Shown: piece by piece, positions 8,230-15,510 of the stretch | Layout of the letters: every line of letters starts with the position of its first letter | How positions within the stretch are numbered: the stretch's first letter is position 1 | Origin: an uncultured Cellvibrio sp. | GTDB taxonomy: Bacteria; Pseudomonadota; Gammaproteobacteria; Pseudomonadales; Cellvibrionaceae | Reading direction: 5' to 3' | DNA length: 64,000 nt | Assembly: GCA_946482345.1 (NCBI GenBank) | Contig: CAMLRJ010000001.1 | Coordinates: 1-64,000 of the forward strand | Translations under genes and position numbers: made by a program | Notes under the pieces: model-generated | Seen by the model: only the letters and a program-made list of their open reading frames with translations | The model's database searches: none | What the model was told of the DNA's origin: nothing

Positions 8230-8607
8230 CTAATACAGAGAATCAGGGTCAATGTCTAATTGATCTTTGTTCAGTGTGAGCTTGTGTGCTTCTTCATAGT
8301 GGTTCTCACCTATTGCCCCAAGTCTTTCTGCAACCTGGATTATCGGCATGTCAAAGCCGAATTTCTTTACTACAGACACCGCGCCAGCGCACACTTTCGC
8401 AGATGCAGGGATGATCACTTTGCCATCGTCATCATATTGGGTTTTACCGGCATAAACTGTTTTATGGCAGGGGAATGATGCGTGCTGGGATAGCAGCAAC
8501 GATTTGATTATTTCTTCGCGCCTACCAGGACGAAGAGCGATTGCATCGCCATCATTTCTAAATGGGCAATTCCCGCAGGGAACCTTTAAAGAAAAGCAAT
8601 CACTCAT
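8230..8607 (-). CDS. DUF6283 family protein
   Basis: A 125-aa protein with the family's cysteine pattern: CGNCPFRND near residue 12, FPCHKTVY in the middle and KVCAGAVS near residue 75. Four spaced cysteines plus a histidine suggest a metal or iron-sulfur site. The family is common on plasmids and phages and has no established function. Its start overlaps the end of the KfrA-like gene by 8 nt, so the two are probably co-translated. Confidence 0.8.
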   Translation of the reverse strand: MSDCFSLKVPCGNCPFRNDGDAIALRPGRREEIIKSLLLSQHASFPCHKTVYAGKTQYDDDGKVIIPASAKVCAGAVSVVKKFGFDMPIIQVAERLGAIGENHYEEAHKLTLNKDQLDIDPDSLY

Positions 8608-9583
8608 CGTTTTTGTTTTCTTTCATATTTTTCATAATGGAATTACCAAAACGTCTCGGTCTACGAGACGATAGGGATTCGTTAAGTTCTTGTGCCTTGG
8701 TCAGTTGTTCATTGAGAAAGACTACTTCACGAGATAGGGTAGCGTTACTGATTTTAAGCGTTGAGTTTTCTTCAGTCGCTGTAGCTAGTTCTGCTTTTGC
8801 TTCTTTTAACTGCCCATCGAGGCGTCGCAACTGAACCTGATGCTCCGCACGATCTGCGGACGCCTTGGATTCAACAGATTGAATTCGCTTACCGGATTCG
8901 GTTTTGATCTCATCGATCATGCGAAGAGCGCGTTCCTCTTGTGCTTCCATACGCTGAGCAGCTTTGTCGAGCTCTTCGCGGGCTGAACGCAAGGAATCCA
9001 TTAACAAATCATGCTGGGCTTTAGCGTCAGCTACGGCCTGTTGATATGTTTGCTCAATCGATTTCCGAGTCGCACGCTCCGCTTCAAGCTGGGTGTGATA
9101 ATTAGCAACGTCTTTTTCAGAAAGCTCCAGTTTGCTTTCTATTTCAGCGCGCGCCAATTGGAGATTGGCAATCGTTTCATCCGATTTTGCAAGTTCATCC
9201 TCAAGGCTTTCTATCTGTGCTCTTAGTAGAGCCTCTTCGGTTTTTATGGAATCCAAAGCGCAGGTCACTGACTCCATCCACAATGTTTTAAATACTGGGA
9301 TGAGTTGCTTTGGCAAATCTTCAGGAATGCCATTCATTTTTTTTCTGCGATCAGCGTGATCTTTTAAAAACCGCTTTTTCGCATTGTTAATGTCGTTGCC
9401 ACTGCCTTTGCCAATGAGCGAACGAATAACCGTCCAGCTTGGAAGCTGAAAGCCTGCGTTCTGAAGAATTTCACACGCAGCGTAGGTTCTATCGGCTGCA
9501 CTCATCGTGATCCAATCTTGACGCCCCTGTAGCGGCTTTATCAGCTCTTCAAAGCCAGCCATACTATTTTCATTATTTGACAT
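8600..9583 (-). CDS. kfrA: KfrA-like plasmid DNA-binding coiled-coil protein
   Basis: The start at 9583 removes an implausible N-terminal stretch. Residues 20-110 fit the KfrA N-terminal DNA-binding domain (ADRTYAACEILQNAGFQLPSWTVIRSLIGKG, including a predicted helix-turn-helix), followed by about 200 residues of long alpha-helical coiled coil rich in E, A, Q, K and R. The tail is basic. KfrA proteins bind operators near their own promoter and support plasmid segregation. The coiled coil would mediate oligomerisation. Neighbours on the same strand are plasmid-type hypotheticals. Confidence 0.8.
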   Translation of the reverse strand: MSNNENSMAGFEELIKPLQGRQDWITMSAADRTYAACEILQNAGFQLPSWTVIRSLIGKGSGNDINNAKKRFLKDHADRRKKMNGIPEDLPKQLIPVFKTLWMESVTCALDSIKTEEALLRAQIESLEDELAKSDETIANLQLARAEIESKLELSEKDVANYHTQLEAERATRKSIEQTYQQAVADAKAQHDLLMDSLRSAREELDKAAQRMEAQEERALRMIDEIKTESGKRIQSVESKASADRAEHQVQLRRLDGQLKEAKAELATATEENSTLKISNATLSREVVFLNEQLTKAQELNESLSSRRPRRFGNSIMKNMKENKNDE

Positions 9584-10169
9584 CAGCGACTCTCTTTTTA
9601 ATTTGAATGGCTTCGTAGGCTTCGAGCAAATCTTTTGTTTCCTGGTCAGGTGCTGTATCAATGAATTTAGTTAATTCATTTAACGGAATTTGACTTAATT
9701 TTTCGCCTTTGTATTTCCCCGCTTTTATGAATCCATCTATTTCACTTTTGTCTGCATCAATCGTAATACTGATGAATTCATTTTCCACGGTTGATGTCAC
9801 AGGAATTGCACCGTAGCGTTTAAGTGTTTTTAAAATTCGGTCTCGTGCGCGCTTATCGTGCCGAGATTTATTTTCTTGATCAATGTGATCTGTTGCCTCG
9901 CTTATAGCGTCTTCCATCAACCACATTAACGCCAGCGCAATGACTGCTGGAATGGGAGCTGCGATCACCGCAACCGCGATTCCGAAAGTCGCCAGCGTCG
10001 TGGCAACTCCCGTCACCTGGGCATAGGTTTTCTTGACCAGGGATACACCTTCATCCACGGTGTTTAGCACGGTATCAGTTGCCTCGCCGCAGGCGTGATC
10101 GACGCGAGCCGCGAGGGTTGTGGCTGATTCTTGTACCGACCCGATCAGTTGACTCAATTTTTCTTTCAT
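9573..10169 (-). CDS. Membrane-associated hypothetical protein (198 aa)
   Basis: ATG at 10169 overlaps the upstream stop as ATGA, so translation is coupled. The first 75 residues are amphipathic. Then come one or two hydrophobic segments (VATTLATFGIAVAVIAAPI and PAVIALALMWLM) and a charged C-terminal half (HIDQENKSRHDKRARDRILK). It overlaps the KfrA-like start by 11 nt. Family unknown. Confidence 0.65.
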   Translation of the reverse strand: MKEKLSQLIGSVQESATTLAARVDHACGEATDTVLNTVDEGVSLVKKTYAQVTGVATTLATFGIAVAVIAAPIPAVIALALMWLMEDAISEATDHIDQENKSRHDKRARDRILKTLKRYGAIPVTSTVENEFISITIDADKSEIDGFIKAGKYKGEKLSQIPLNELTKFIDTAPDQETKDLLEAYEAIQIKKRVADVK

Positions 10170-10537
10170 AGGGCACCTTGTATTCCCCAAACATCCGAAC
10201 GTGTAGTGGGGCGTTGATCGATTATTTTGTAGCCAAATCGTTGATCGAAGCACTGGACCACCGGGATTATAACCCGCCGCAGCAAATCCTCCGCAGGATC
10301 GTCTTGAATAGAGCCGGTGATGACGATCAGCAGGCCGTTATGCGTTCTGATTCGATAGTTAATCATCGCTGGTAGATGAAAGGCGTTTTCATTCATGGGG
10401 TTCGCCAAGAAGCCTTCGCTGTTACGTTTCGGAATTTGAAACGCCACGTCGAACTGTCGGAGATAAACCATCACATCTTTGGTTTTGGTGGCCGTACTAC
10501 CTCTTGGTAGGCTAACTGCGTGATGGATTGCATTCAT
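10166..10537 (-). CDS. Hypothetical protein (123 aa)
   Basis: ATG at 10537 forms an ATGA overlap with the upstream stop; an ATG at 10546 lacks a good ribosome site. The product contains alternating strands (DVAFQIPKRN, LLIVITGSIQDD) and an aromatic end (QRFGYKIIDQRP). No signal peptide and no recognised domain. It is the middle gene of a three-gene coupled cluster (10953 down to 9573). Confidence 0.6.
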   Translation of the reverse strand: MNAIHHAVSLPRGSTATKTKDVMVYLRQFDVAFQIPKRNSEGFLANPMNENAFHLPAMINYRIRTHNGLLIVITGSIQDDPAEDLLRRVIIPVVQCFDQRFGYKIIDQRPTTRSDVWGIQGAL

Positions 10538-10953
10538 TGCCGCCATCCCTGCACCGATGCCGGAGCGATTTGCTGGGTGGGAGACAATAGGGTATTCATC
10601 ATTCCAGCCAACAGCGGTTCAAAATACCGGGTGGTGGCGTTTACCCAGCGCACGATTTTTTGGTTTACCTCGTTGAGCTGCGCCTTGATTTTGTTTATTA
10701 ATCGATACGATGCTATGCGCGCAAACAAGCTTTTCTTTGCCGACTGCATAGCAGTTTCGAGTTCTTTTTGAAGCGACTTGTATTGTTCCGTCAGTGGTAC
10801 AACTTGAGCCGCAATCATTTTCGCGACCGACTTCTTTTCCACGGCGTGCAGCAGGCTAATCAGGCTCAGCGGGTACACCGCCAAATCCAGCTTGTCGGCT
10901 GCTCGCTTACCTTTTTCCATTAAGACTTTATGTGTAGAATTGACAGTGACCAT
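10534..10953 (-). CDS. Hypothetical helical protein (139 aa)
   Basis: AAGAGG before the ATG supports the start. The product is helical with a lysine-rich centre (KSLQKELETAMQSAKKSLF) and a weak hydrophobic patch, ending ASVQGWRQ. It is first in a cluster of three genes whose stops and starts overlap as ATGA. The 30-nt stem at 10991-11022 lies just upstream. Function unknown. Confidence 0.6.
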   Translation of the reverse strand: MVTVNSTHKVLMEKGKRAADKLDLAVYPLSLISLLHAVEKKSVAKMIAAQVVPLTEQYKSLQKELETAMQSAKKSLFARIASYRLINKIKAQLNEVNQKIVRWVNATTRYFEPLLAGMMNTLLSPTQQIAPASVQGWRQ

Positions 10954-10990
10954 TTTCCTTACCTCTTAGACGATGTTGGGTTTTTGGTTT

Positions 10991-11022
10991 GCTGGTATTC
11001 GTGTTGGCTCACGAATACCAGC
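10991..11022. terminator. Strong 13-bp inverted repeat between operons
   Basis: GCTGGTATTCGTG at 10991-11003 pairs perfectly with CACGAATACCAGC at 11010-11022 around a 6-nt loop. It lies 3 nt past the stop of the 40-residue gene and before the next leftward gene. A U-run is missing on the leftward strand, so either a terminator of unusual type or a regulator site is possible. Confidence 0.45.
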
Positions 11023-11024
11023 CC

Positions 11025-11147
11025 TTACTCTTCAGGTGTTGAGTCGTTGGAATCATCAAGATCAAGCTCAACATCCTCCAGTGCATCGGCGGGAAGTGCC
11101 GACAAATCGGCAATCCTCCAGTCGATGGTCTTGATATAACAAATCAT
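11025..11147 (-). CDS. 40-residue acidic protein coupled to the methyltransferase
   Basis: ATG at 11147 overlaps the methyltransferase stop as ATGA, and TAA is at 11025-11027. The product begins MICYIKTIDWRIADLSALPA and ends in a run of acidic residues (DVELDLDDSND). The exact four-base overlap supports translation. It could be a small modulator of the methyltransferase (inference), and no family is known. Confidence 0.55.
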   Translation of the reverse strand: MICYIKTIDWRIADLSALPADALEDVELDLDDSNDSTPEE

Positions 11148-12547
11148 CCGATTGCCCCCTGGTTGCCGGAAGAAAGTCGGGCGAGGTTTGCGCCGATCAG
11201 GTGAGCAATACCTCGCCCTTGGTTCATATCAATGCCTTGCCCCAATACATAGTGGGCAAAACATTCCTTCAAATTGTCGATTAAAGACAGCGGAGCTGAT
11301 TTCGCTACACAATGCTCCTTCGCCGTTAGCATCCGATATTTACCCTCTGGACCCTGTACACGAACATCAAGACTCCCACGGCGCATGTAGTCAGCTCGGA
11401 TCGTTGGGCAGGATTCACTATCGGGTGTGAGTGGGGCCTGATTTGAAAAGCTATTTCCTTTTTCGCGATCACGTTGGGCTTTTTTGGCTCTAGCCTCGGT
11501 TGGCACTGACCATACCGGGTCGTTCTCGGCAAATTCTTCCATCAAATAAGAAAAACGGGGGTAAACTCTGGAGTACACCGGCAGCAAGTCAGTGGAGAAG
11601 GGGATGCTTGAATCTACCGCAACCATCCAGTAGCGCAGGCGGTTTTCAAAACTGCCTGATTGTGAGTTTGTCAGGGAGAACTCATATACCGTGTAGTGCA
11701 GCTCCGCAAGGATGGCCTTTAGAAGCACGAATGTTGCAGACGCCTTAGCCTCGATCACGTTTTCAGAAACGATGATGGCGGGGTTTATATCTTCGAGGTT
11801 TTTGAGCAACCCATAAACGCCCGCAGCGTCGCCGTGGTCTTCAGCAACTTCCCGGCGCTTACTCGATTTAGATGCTTTGGTATGTACACGACAACTCATT
11901 GAGATTTGCAGCAAATCGACTTTTGATAGCAACTTCCGGGGTATTTCTTCCATCTTGGCGGCCACCACCTGAGTAGTTGATTTGACAGCCTGGGGATTAT
12001 TTGAAATTGCCGTATCAAGAAAACGCTGGTCCCTATCAAGAACCCACGCGGTTTGCATGGCAATGCCGGTGTCAGCAAGTCCGTCGCGGAGGGCGAGGGT
12101 TGCCATTCCAACCCCTACGCACAAGGTGCCTTCAGTTATATATCCATTCGCGAGGCTATCTTTCAACGATTTCACCCGCGCGGCTGACAGTTCGCAGATA
12201 TGGTGTAACGTGATAATTACTACACCATTCTGATACTCAACCATCACCCGTTGGTCAGCGCCAAAAACGGAGCCTATTGTTTTATTGCATAAGTCAACAA
12301 TGGGTTTTCCCGTGGAATCAGCTACCACAACAAAAACGCCCTTCAATCCACGCTGATCATCATCAACCAATTTCAGCGTAATTTTCTTTTCTTCCTGATT
12401 TAGTTCCCGCTTATAACAAGCCCTTGGGACGAATCCGGCACGAGTCAGCATTAAATTTTGTATCCAAACTCGAAAGCGCCCTCTGTGGGAAGCCACATCG
12501 TGGAAGCTGTAATCACTTTTCGCGTTTTTCACTTGAGAAATCCCCAT
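11144..12547 (-). CDS. Variant DNA (cytosine-5) methyltransferase
   Basis: A 467-aa protein. After an unusual N-terminal domain of about 135 residues come methyltransferase motifs: motif I-like LCVGVGMATLALRDGLADTG, motif II-like VLDRDQRF, a motif IV-like ISMSCRVHTKAS in which the normal PCQ is SCR, motif VI-like VSENVIEAKA, motif VIII-like NRLRYWMVAV, and motif X-like GRGIAHLIGANLARL. The catalytic cysteine is kept but proline is lost. No restriction enzyme is adjacent, so it may be solitary, masking plasmid DNA in recipients or controlling expression (inference). It is co-transcribed with a 40-aa gene. Confidence 0.7.
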   Translation of the reverse strand: MGISQVKNAKSDYSFHDVASHRGRFRVWIQNLMLTRAGFVPRACYKRELNQEEKKITLKLVDDDQRGLKGVFVVVADSTGKPIVDLCNKTIGSVFGADQRVMVEYQNGVVIITLHHICELSAARVKSLKDSLANGYITEGTLCVGVGMATLALRDGLADTGIAMQTAWVLDRDQRFLDTAISNNPQAVKSTTQVVAAKMEEIPRKLLSKVDLLQISMSCRVHTKASKSSKRREVAEDHGDAAGVYGLLKNLEDINPAIIVSENVIEAKASATFVLLKAILAELHYTVYEFSLTNSQSGSFENRLRYWMVAVDSSIPFSTDLLPVYSRVYPRFSYLMEEFAENDPVWSVPTEARAKKAQRDREKGNSFSNQAPLTPDSESCPTIRADYMRRGSLDVRVQGPEGKYRMLTAKEHCVAKSAPLSLIDNLKECFAHYVLGQGIDMNQGRGIAHLIGANLARLSSGNQGAIG

Positions 12548-12645
12548 TCAATCAGTCACGACTCGCATCATAGAGAAGGTTTTGCCTTTATGCAATACAT
12601 ATATGAACGTATATCATTCTAATATGTACTTTTAAGGCTAGTTAT

Positions 12646-12669
12646 TTCCCATTACTTAGGTAATGGGAA
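12646..12669. promoter_or_regulatory. Palindrome, possible operator
   Basis: TTCCCATTAC then TTAG then GTAATGGGAA forms a perfect 10-bp inverted repeat about 100 bp upstream of the methyltransferase start. Its position suits an operator, perhaps for autoregulation of the methyltransferase operon. No T-run follows, so a terminator is less likely. Confidence 0.45.
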
Positions 12670-12688
12670 TTATTAGGGGTAGGCTAGG

Positions 12689-12708
12689 GTGTTTCACGTA
12701 AAACACCG
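12689..12708. promoter_or_regulatory. Second palindrome
   Basis: GGTGTTT and AAACACC form a perfect 7-bp inverted repeat around CACGTA. It lies 20 bp from the previous palindrome, in the gap upstream of the methyltransferase. The shape suits a protein-binding site more than an RNA stem. Confidence 0.35.
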
Positions 12709-12723
12709 CGCACCGACGGCGAA

Positions 12724-12900
12724 CGACACATAATTTGAGATTCCGCGACACATAAACGAGATTTCATCCGATTTCCATTCATAAATATCTTTATAAAACA
12801 GTAGGTTGCACATTAATAACGACGTGCATTTAGCCTGGCACCGCTGTTGATAATCTCGGTTATGTGTCGTTTTGCTTACAAAATCTCGTTTATGTGTCGC
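12724..12900. repeat. Inverted arrays of a 20-bp repeat
   Basis: GCGACACATAAACGAGATTT at 12745-12764 recurs as its exact reverse complement at 12881-12900. A second, degenerate pair flanks it at 12724-12742 and 12852-12869. So each side has two direct copies and the sides are inverted around roughly 90-115 bp. This resembles the multi-repeat ends of IS21-type elements without the transposase, or accessory (arm) sites of the adjacent tyrosine recombinase. Confidence 0.65.
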
Positions 12901-13204
12901 TCGGCATTGATAGTTGCAGATCCAACTGTGAAACGTCCCGTGAAACGATATTTAGTAGCAGACTATTTGTAATGTTCATTACAATAAACATGTCTTGGTG
13001 ATAGGATTTCTATCCCTGCTTCCTATTTCAGCGTAAAACCGTCTCTGTAAAAAATCTGTTTTAAAACATGCACATACAAGCGAAGGTTTTAATATTTGAC
13101 TTGTAGCCTCGATGTTATGGATAATTAAACGATTTTAAATTGAATAGCTTTTATTTAGAAAAAGTTAAAAACATTAAACAACATAAAATTGTGAAGCGAC
13201 GCTT

Positions 13205-14380
13205 GTGAACTTAACACCTATAGATGCCAATCAAGAACTGATCCCTGCCGCTGAGTCAGGTGATGTGATCGATGCTAAAGATGATGCTGGGGCGGTTAAA
13301 TGTTGGCTGAATGCTACCGCGCGCGGTAATGCAAACACGCTCGACTCATATCATCGGGAAGCCATGCGACTCCTGGTGTGGTTGGAGATTGTCGGTCTGA
13401 CGTTTAAATCCATGAAGGTCGAGGATGCCAACGACTTCTTGGAGCTGCTTCAGAACCCTCCCCCTTCCTGGATACGACCCCGGAAGCTGCGCAAGGATGA
13501 GAACGTTGCCGCTCACAAATTCAGGATCAAGGGGGAAATGAAACGATCCTCCCTGATGCAATCACGAAAGATCATCATCCAGTTGTTCAATTACCTGGTG
13601 GACGGCGGGTATTTGGTTCGCAACGTATTCCGCTTGTCCGCGAAACCAAAACCAGACACAAATCAAACGCCTGATAGGCTGCTTGATACAAGCGCCTGGA
13701 TGTGGCTATCCGAGTGGAGCAAAAAAAAGTTCGCTCTTAATGGGGCGCACGCAAAGGCTCATGAATTCCGGGTTCGTTGGGTGATACACCTGCTTTACTA
13801 CACAGGTATACGCCGCGAGGAGGCCGCCAAAGGGTACATGAGGGATTTTGTTCGTCGTGACAACAATTGGCTTCTCCGTGTCACGGGCAAGGGAAATAAA
13901 ACCCGCGAGGTAACAGTCAGCACAGCACTGCTTGATGAGTTGATTTTTTTTCGTCAAAGCCGAGGTTTGCCGGGGCTCCCTGACCCCACGGATAGCACCC
14001 CGTTAGTTCCCAGTATCAATCCCCGACATGATACCAACTCTCGCCGAGAGCGCGATGCGCAGGAAAAGCCGTCACCCGATCCACGCCTAACGCCGCGAGC
14101 AGTGGGCTTGATCATGGATCAAATCGCCTCCTTTGCCGCGCACGACTGCGATGATCCTCATATCAAAGAGCAGATACAACGTATGTCACCCCACTTCATG
14201 CGACACACAAATGCCTCCCATCGACTGTTAGCCGGGGCAGGCATCGAATCCACCCAGGATGAGCTTGGCCACGCCAGCATCACTACCACCCGAGCGTACA
14301 TCAAGGTGGATCGAAGCTTGCGCGTTCAAGATGCCGAAAAACTTGCAGCCTTTAACAAGGGGAATATTGATGCGGAATGA
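13205..14380 (+). CDS. Tyrosine recombinase/integrase
   Basis: A 391-aa protein with all expected catalytic residues: Arg203 (TGIRREEA), Lys229 (TGKGNK), His330 and Arg333 (SPHFMRHTNAS), His356 (LGHASI) and the nucleophile Tyr365 (TTRAYIK). The N-terminal 150 residues form the SAM-like core-binding domain. GTG at 13205 is used; the ribosome binding site is weak. On a plasmid such an enzyme can resolve multimers or integrate and excise DNA. The preceding inverted repeats could be its sites. It overlaps the next gene by 11 nt. Confidence 0.85.
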   Translation: MNLTPIDANQELIPAAESGDVIDAKDDAGAVKCWLNATARGNANTLDSYHREAMRLLVWLEIVGLTFKSMKVEDANDFLELLQNPPPSWIRPRKLRKDENVAAHKFRIKGEMKRSSLMQSRKIIIQLFNYLVDGGYLVRNVFRLSAKPKPDTNQTPDRLLDTSAWMWLSEWSKKKFALNGAHAKAHEFRVRWVIHLLYYTGIRREEAAKGYMRDFVRRDNNWLLRVTGKGNKTREVTVSTALLDELIFFRQSRGLPGLPDPTDSTPLVPSINPRHDTNSRRERDAQEKPSPDPRLTPRAVGLIMDQIASFAAHDCDDPHIKEQIQRMSPHFMRHTNASHRLLAGAGIESTQDELGHASITTTRAYIKVDRSLRVQDAEKLAAFNKGNIDAE

Positions 14381-14810
14381 TACAACGTTGCGTAAGCGTG
14401 CTTTATGGCTGGTTTCATTGCCACTGATTTTGGTCGCTGCTATGGGCTTGTTCGCCTACCTGTCGTCCTTCCTTGGGGAAATTGAAACCGGATCTTTACG
14501 GTTTTACTTAACTGCCCTCTCATACGCTGGATTGGCGATGGCACTAACCTGCCTACCCGCGTATCTCATTGGCGCTGCTTGGTACTGGTGGCAAGTCACC
14601 AAGCGCACCGAGGCCGTTCATAGCTCTCTATACGCAATCCCAATTATCGCTGTTCTCTTTTGCTGGTTCCCCAGCTTCCTTTTCACCCCTCTTGCCGGAG
14701 CTCATCAGAAGGTCCAGTTGTTTACATTGCTGGCCGTCACTCAGTTGGTGTTGGGCTACGCCTGGTTGTTTATCGTTAAAAACCTTTTCCTACGAGTGAG
14801 GCCACTATGA
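14370..14810 (+). CDS. Polytopic membrane protein (146 aa)
   Basis: ATG at 14370 has AAGGGG just upstream and overlaps the integrase stop. The product shows four hydrophobic segments (ALWLVSLPLILVAAMGLFAYL, FYLTALSYAGLAMALTCLPAYLI, IPIIAVLFCWFPSFLF, LFTLLAVTQLVLGYAWLFIV). It overlaps the OmpA-like gene by 4 nt (ATGA). Family not recognised. Confidence 0.65.
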   Translation: MRNDTTLRKRALWLVSLPLILVAAMGLFAYLSSFLGEIETGSLRFYLTALSYAGLAMALTCLPAYLIGAAWYWWQVTKRTEAVHSSLYAIPIIAVLFCWFPSFLFTPLAGAHQKVQLFTLLAVTQLVLGYAWLFIVKNLFLRVRPL

Positions 14811-15442
14811 AAACTGTTGTGTTAAAACCGCTGTCTCTTCTGATCGCCCTTTCCATAGGCAACTACGCCCATGCCGACTTCAAAGTGATTGGCGACCAAG
14901 CCCCTCCCCCGGTGGCCAACGTTGTTGCCCCGAACGAGGTTATTCTGGATAACAACAAGCCTGCTTTGACGGAGGCGGAGCGTCTTAACAAGCAGGTACT
15001 CCAGTTGCAGGCAGAACTTGATGCAACCAAGCGGCAACTCGCCGCTGCGCGACAAGAGATTGGGGATCTCAAAACTTGCGCGCAAAAGGTACAAAACGAC
15101 CTCGCTCAGGTAGAAAACAAGTTGGAAAAGATCACGCTGAATTTTGCATTCGCCAAAAGTGATTTCATCCCATCTTCAGAAACCGCAAAGTCGTTATTGG
15201 AAAACGCCCGCGTTGCGTCCTTGATCGATATTACCGGCTATACGGATAATAAAGGGACTGTTGATGCCAATAGGAAGATTGCGCTGCGGCGCGCCGAAGC
15301 TGCCAAGAAATGGCTCCTGGTGCGTGGCATCGAGGCTAAGAAAATTACAACGGCTGCAAAGCCAGGGGTTTATATTTCATCGAATGAAACTGAAGATGGT
15401 CGATTGGCTAATCGTCGTGTTGAGATAGATTTCAGAAACTGA
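14807..15442 (+). CDS. OmpA-family periplasmic/outer-membrane protein
   Basis: A 211-aa protein with a signal peptide (SLLIALSIGNYAHA), a proline-rich spacer, a coiled coil at about 55-105 (EAERLNKQVLQLQAELDAT), and a C-terminal OmpA-like domain with NFAFAKSDFIPSS, ITGYTDNKG, the ALRRAEAAKKWL helix and NRRVEIDF. Such domains bind peptidoglycan. There is no lipobox. It may anchor part of the transfer apparatus or cell envelope. A terminator follows at 15471. Confidence 0.8.
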   Translation: MKTVVLKPLSLLIALSIGNYAHADFKVIGDQAPPPVANVVAPNEVILDNNKPALTEAERLNKQVLQLQAELDATKRQLAAARQEIGDLKTCAQKVQNDLAQVENKLEKITLNFAFAKSDFIPSSETAKSLLENARVASLIDITGYTDNKGTVDANRKIALRRAEAAKKWLLVRGIEAKKITTAAKPGVYISSNETEDGRLANRRVEIDFRN

Positions 15443-15470
15443 TTGCGTGTTGGTTTTTTGCGCAAAAAAA

Positions 15471-15497
15471 ATGCCGACTCTGTGTCGGCATTTTTTG
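15471..15497. terminator. Bidirectional Rho-independent terminator
   Basis: ATGCCGAC, loop TCTGT, GTCGGCAT is flanked by an A-run on the left and a T-run on the right. It separates the rightward OmpA-like gene and the leftward PcfJ-like gene and can stop both. Confidence 0.85.
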
Positions 15498-15510
15498 TTT
15501 GGGCTTTACA

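Larger units (their letters stand above)
12548..13204. other. 657-bp gene-free region upstream of integrase
   Basis: The region separates the leftward methyltransferase from the rightward integrase and contains no convincing gene. It holds two palindromes (12646-12669, 12689-12708) and inverted arrays of a 20-bp repeat (12724-12900), each listed separately. The 250 bp just before the integrase are AT-rich with runs suitable for promoters. This may be an origin, an att-like region or the remnant of an insertion element. Confidence 0.5.
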
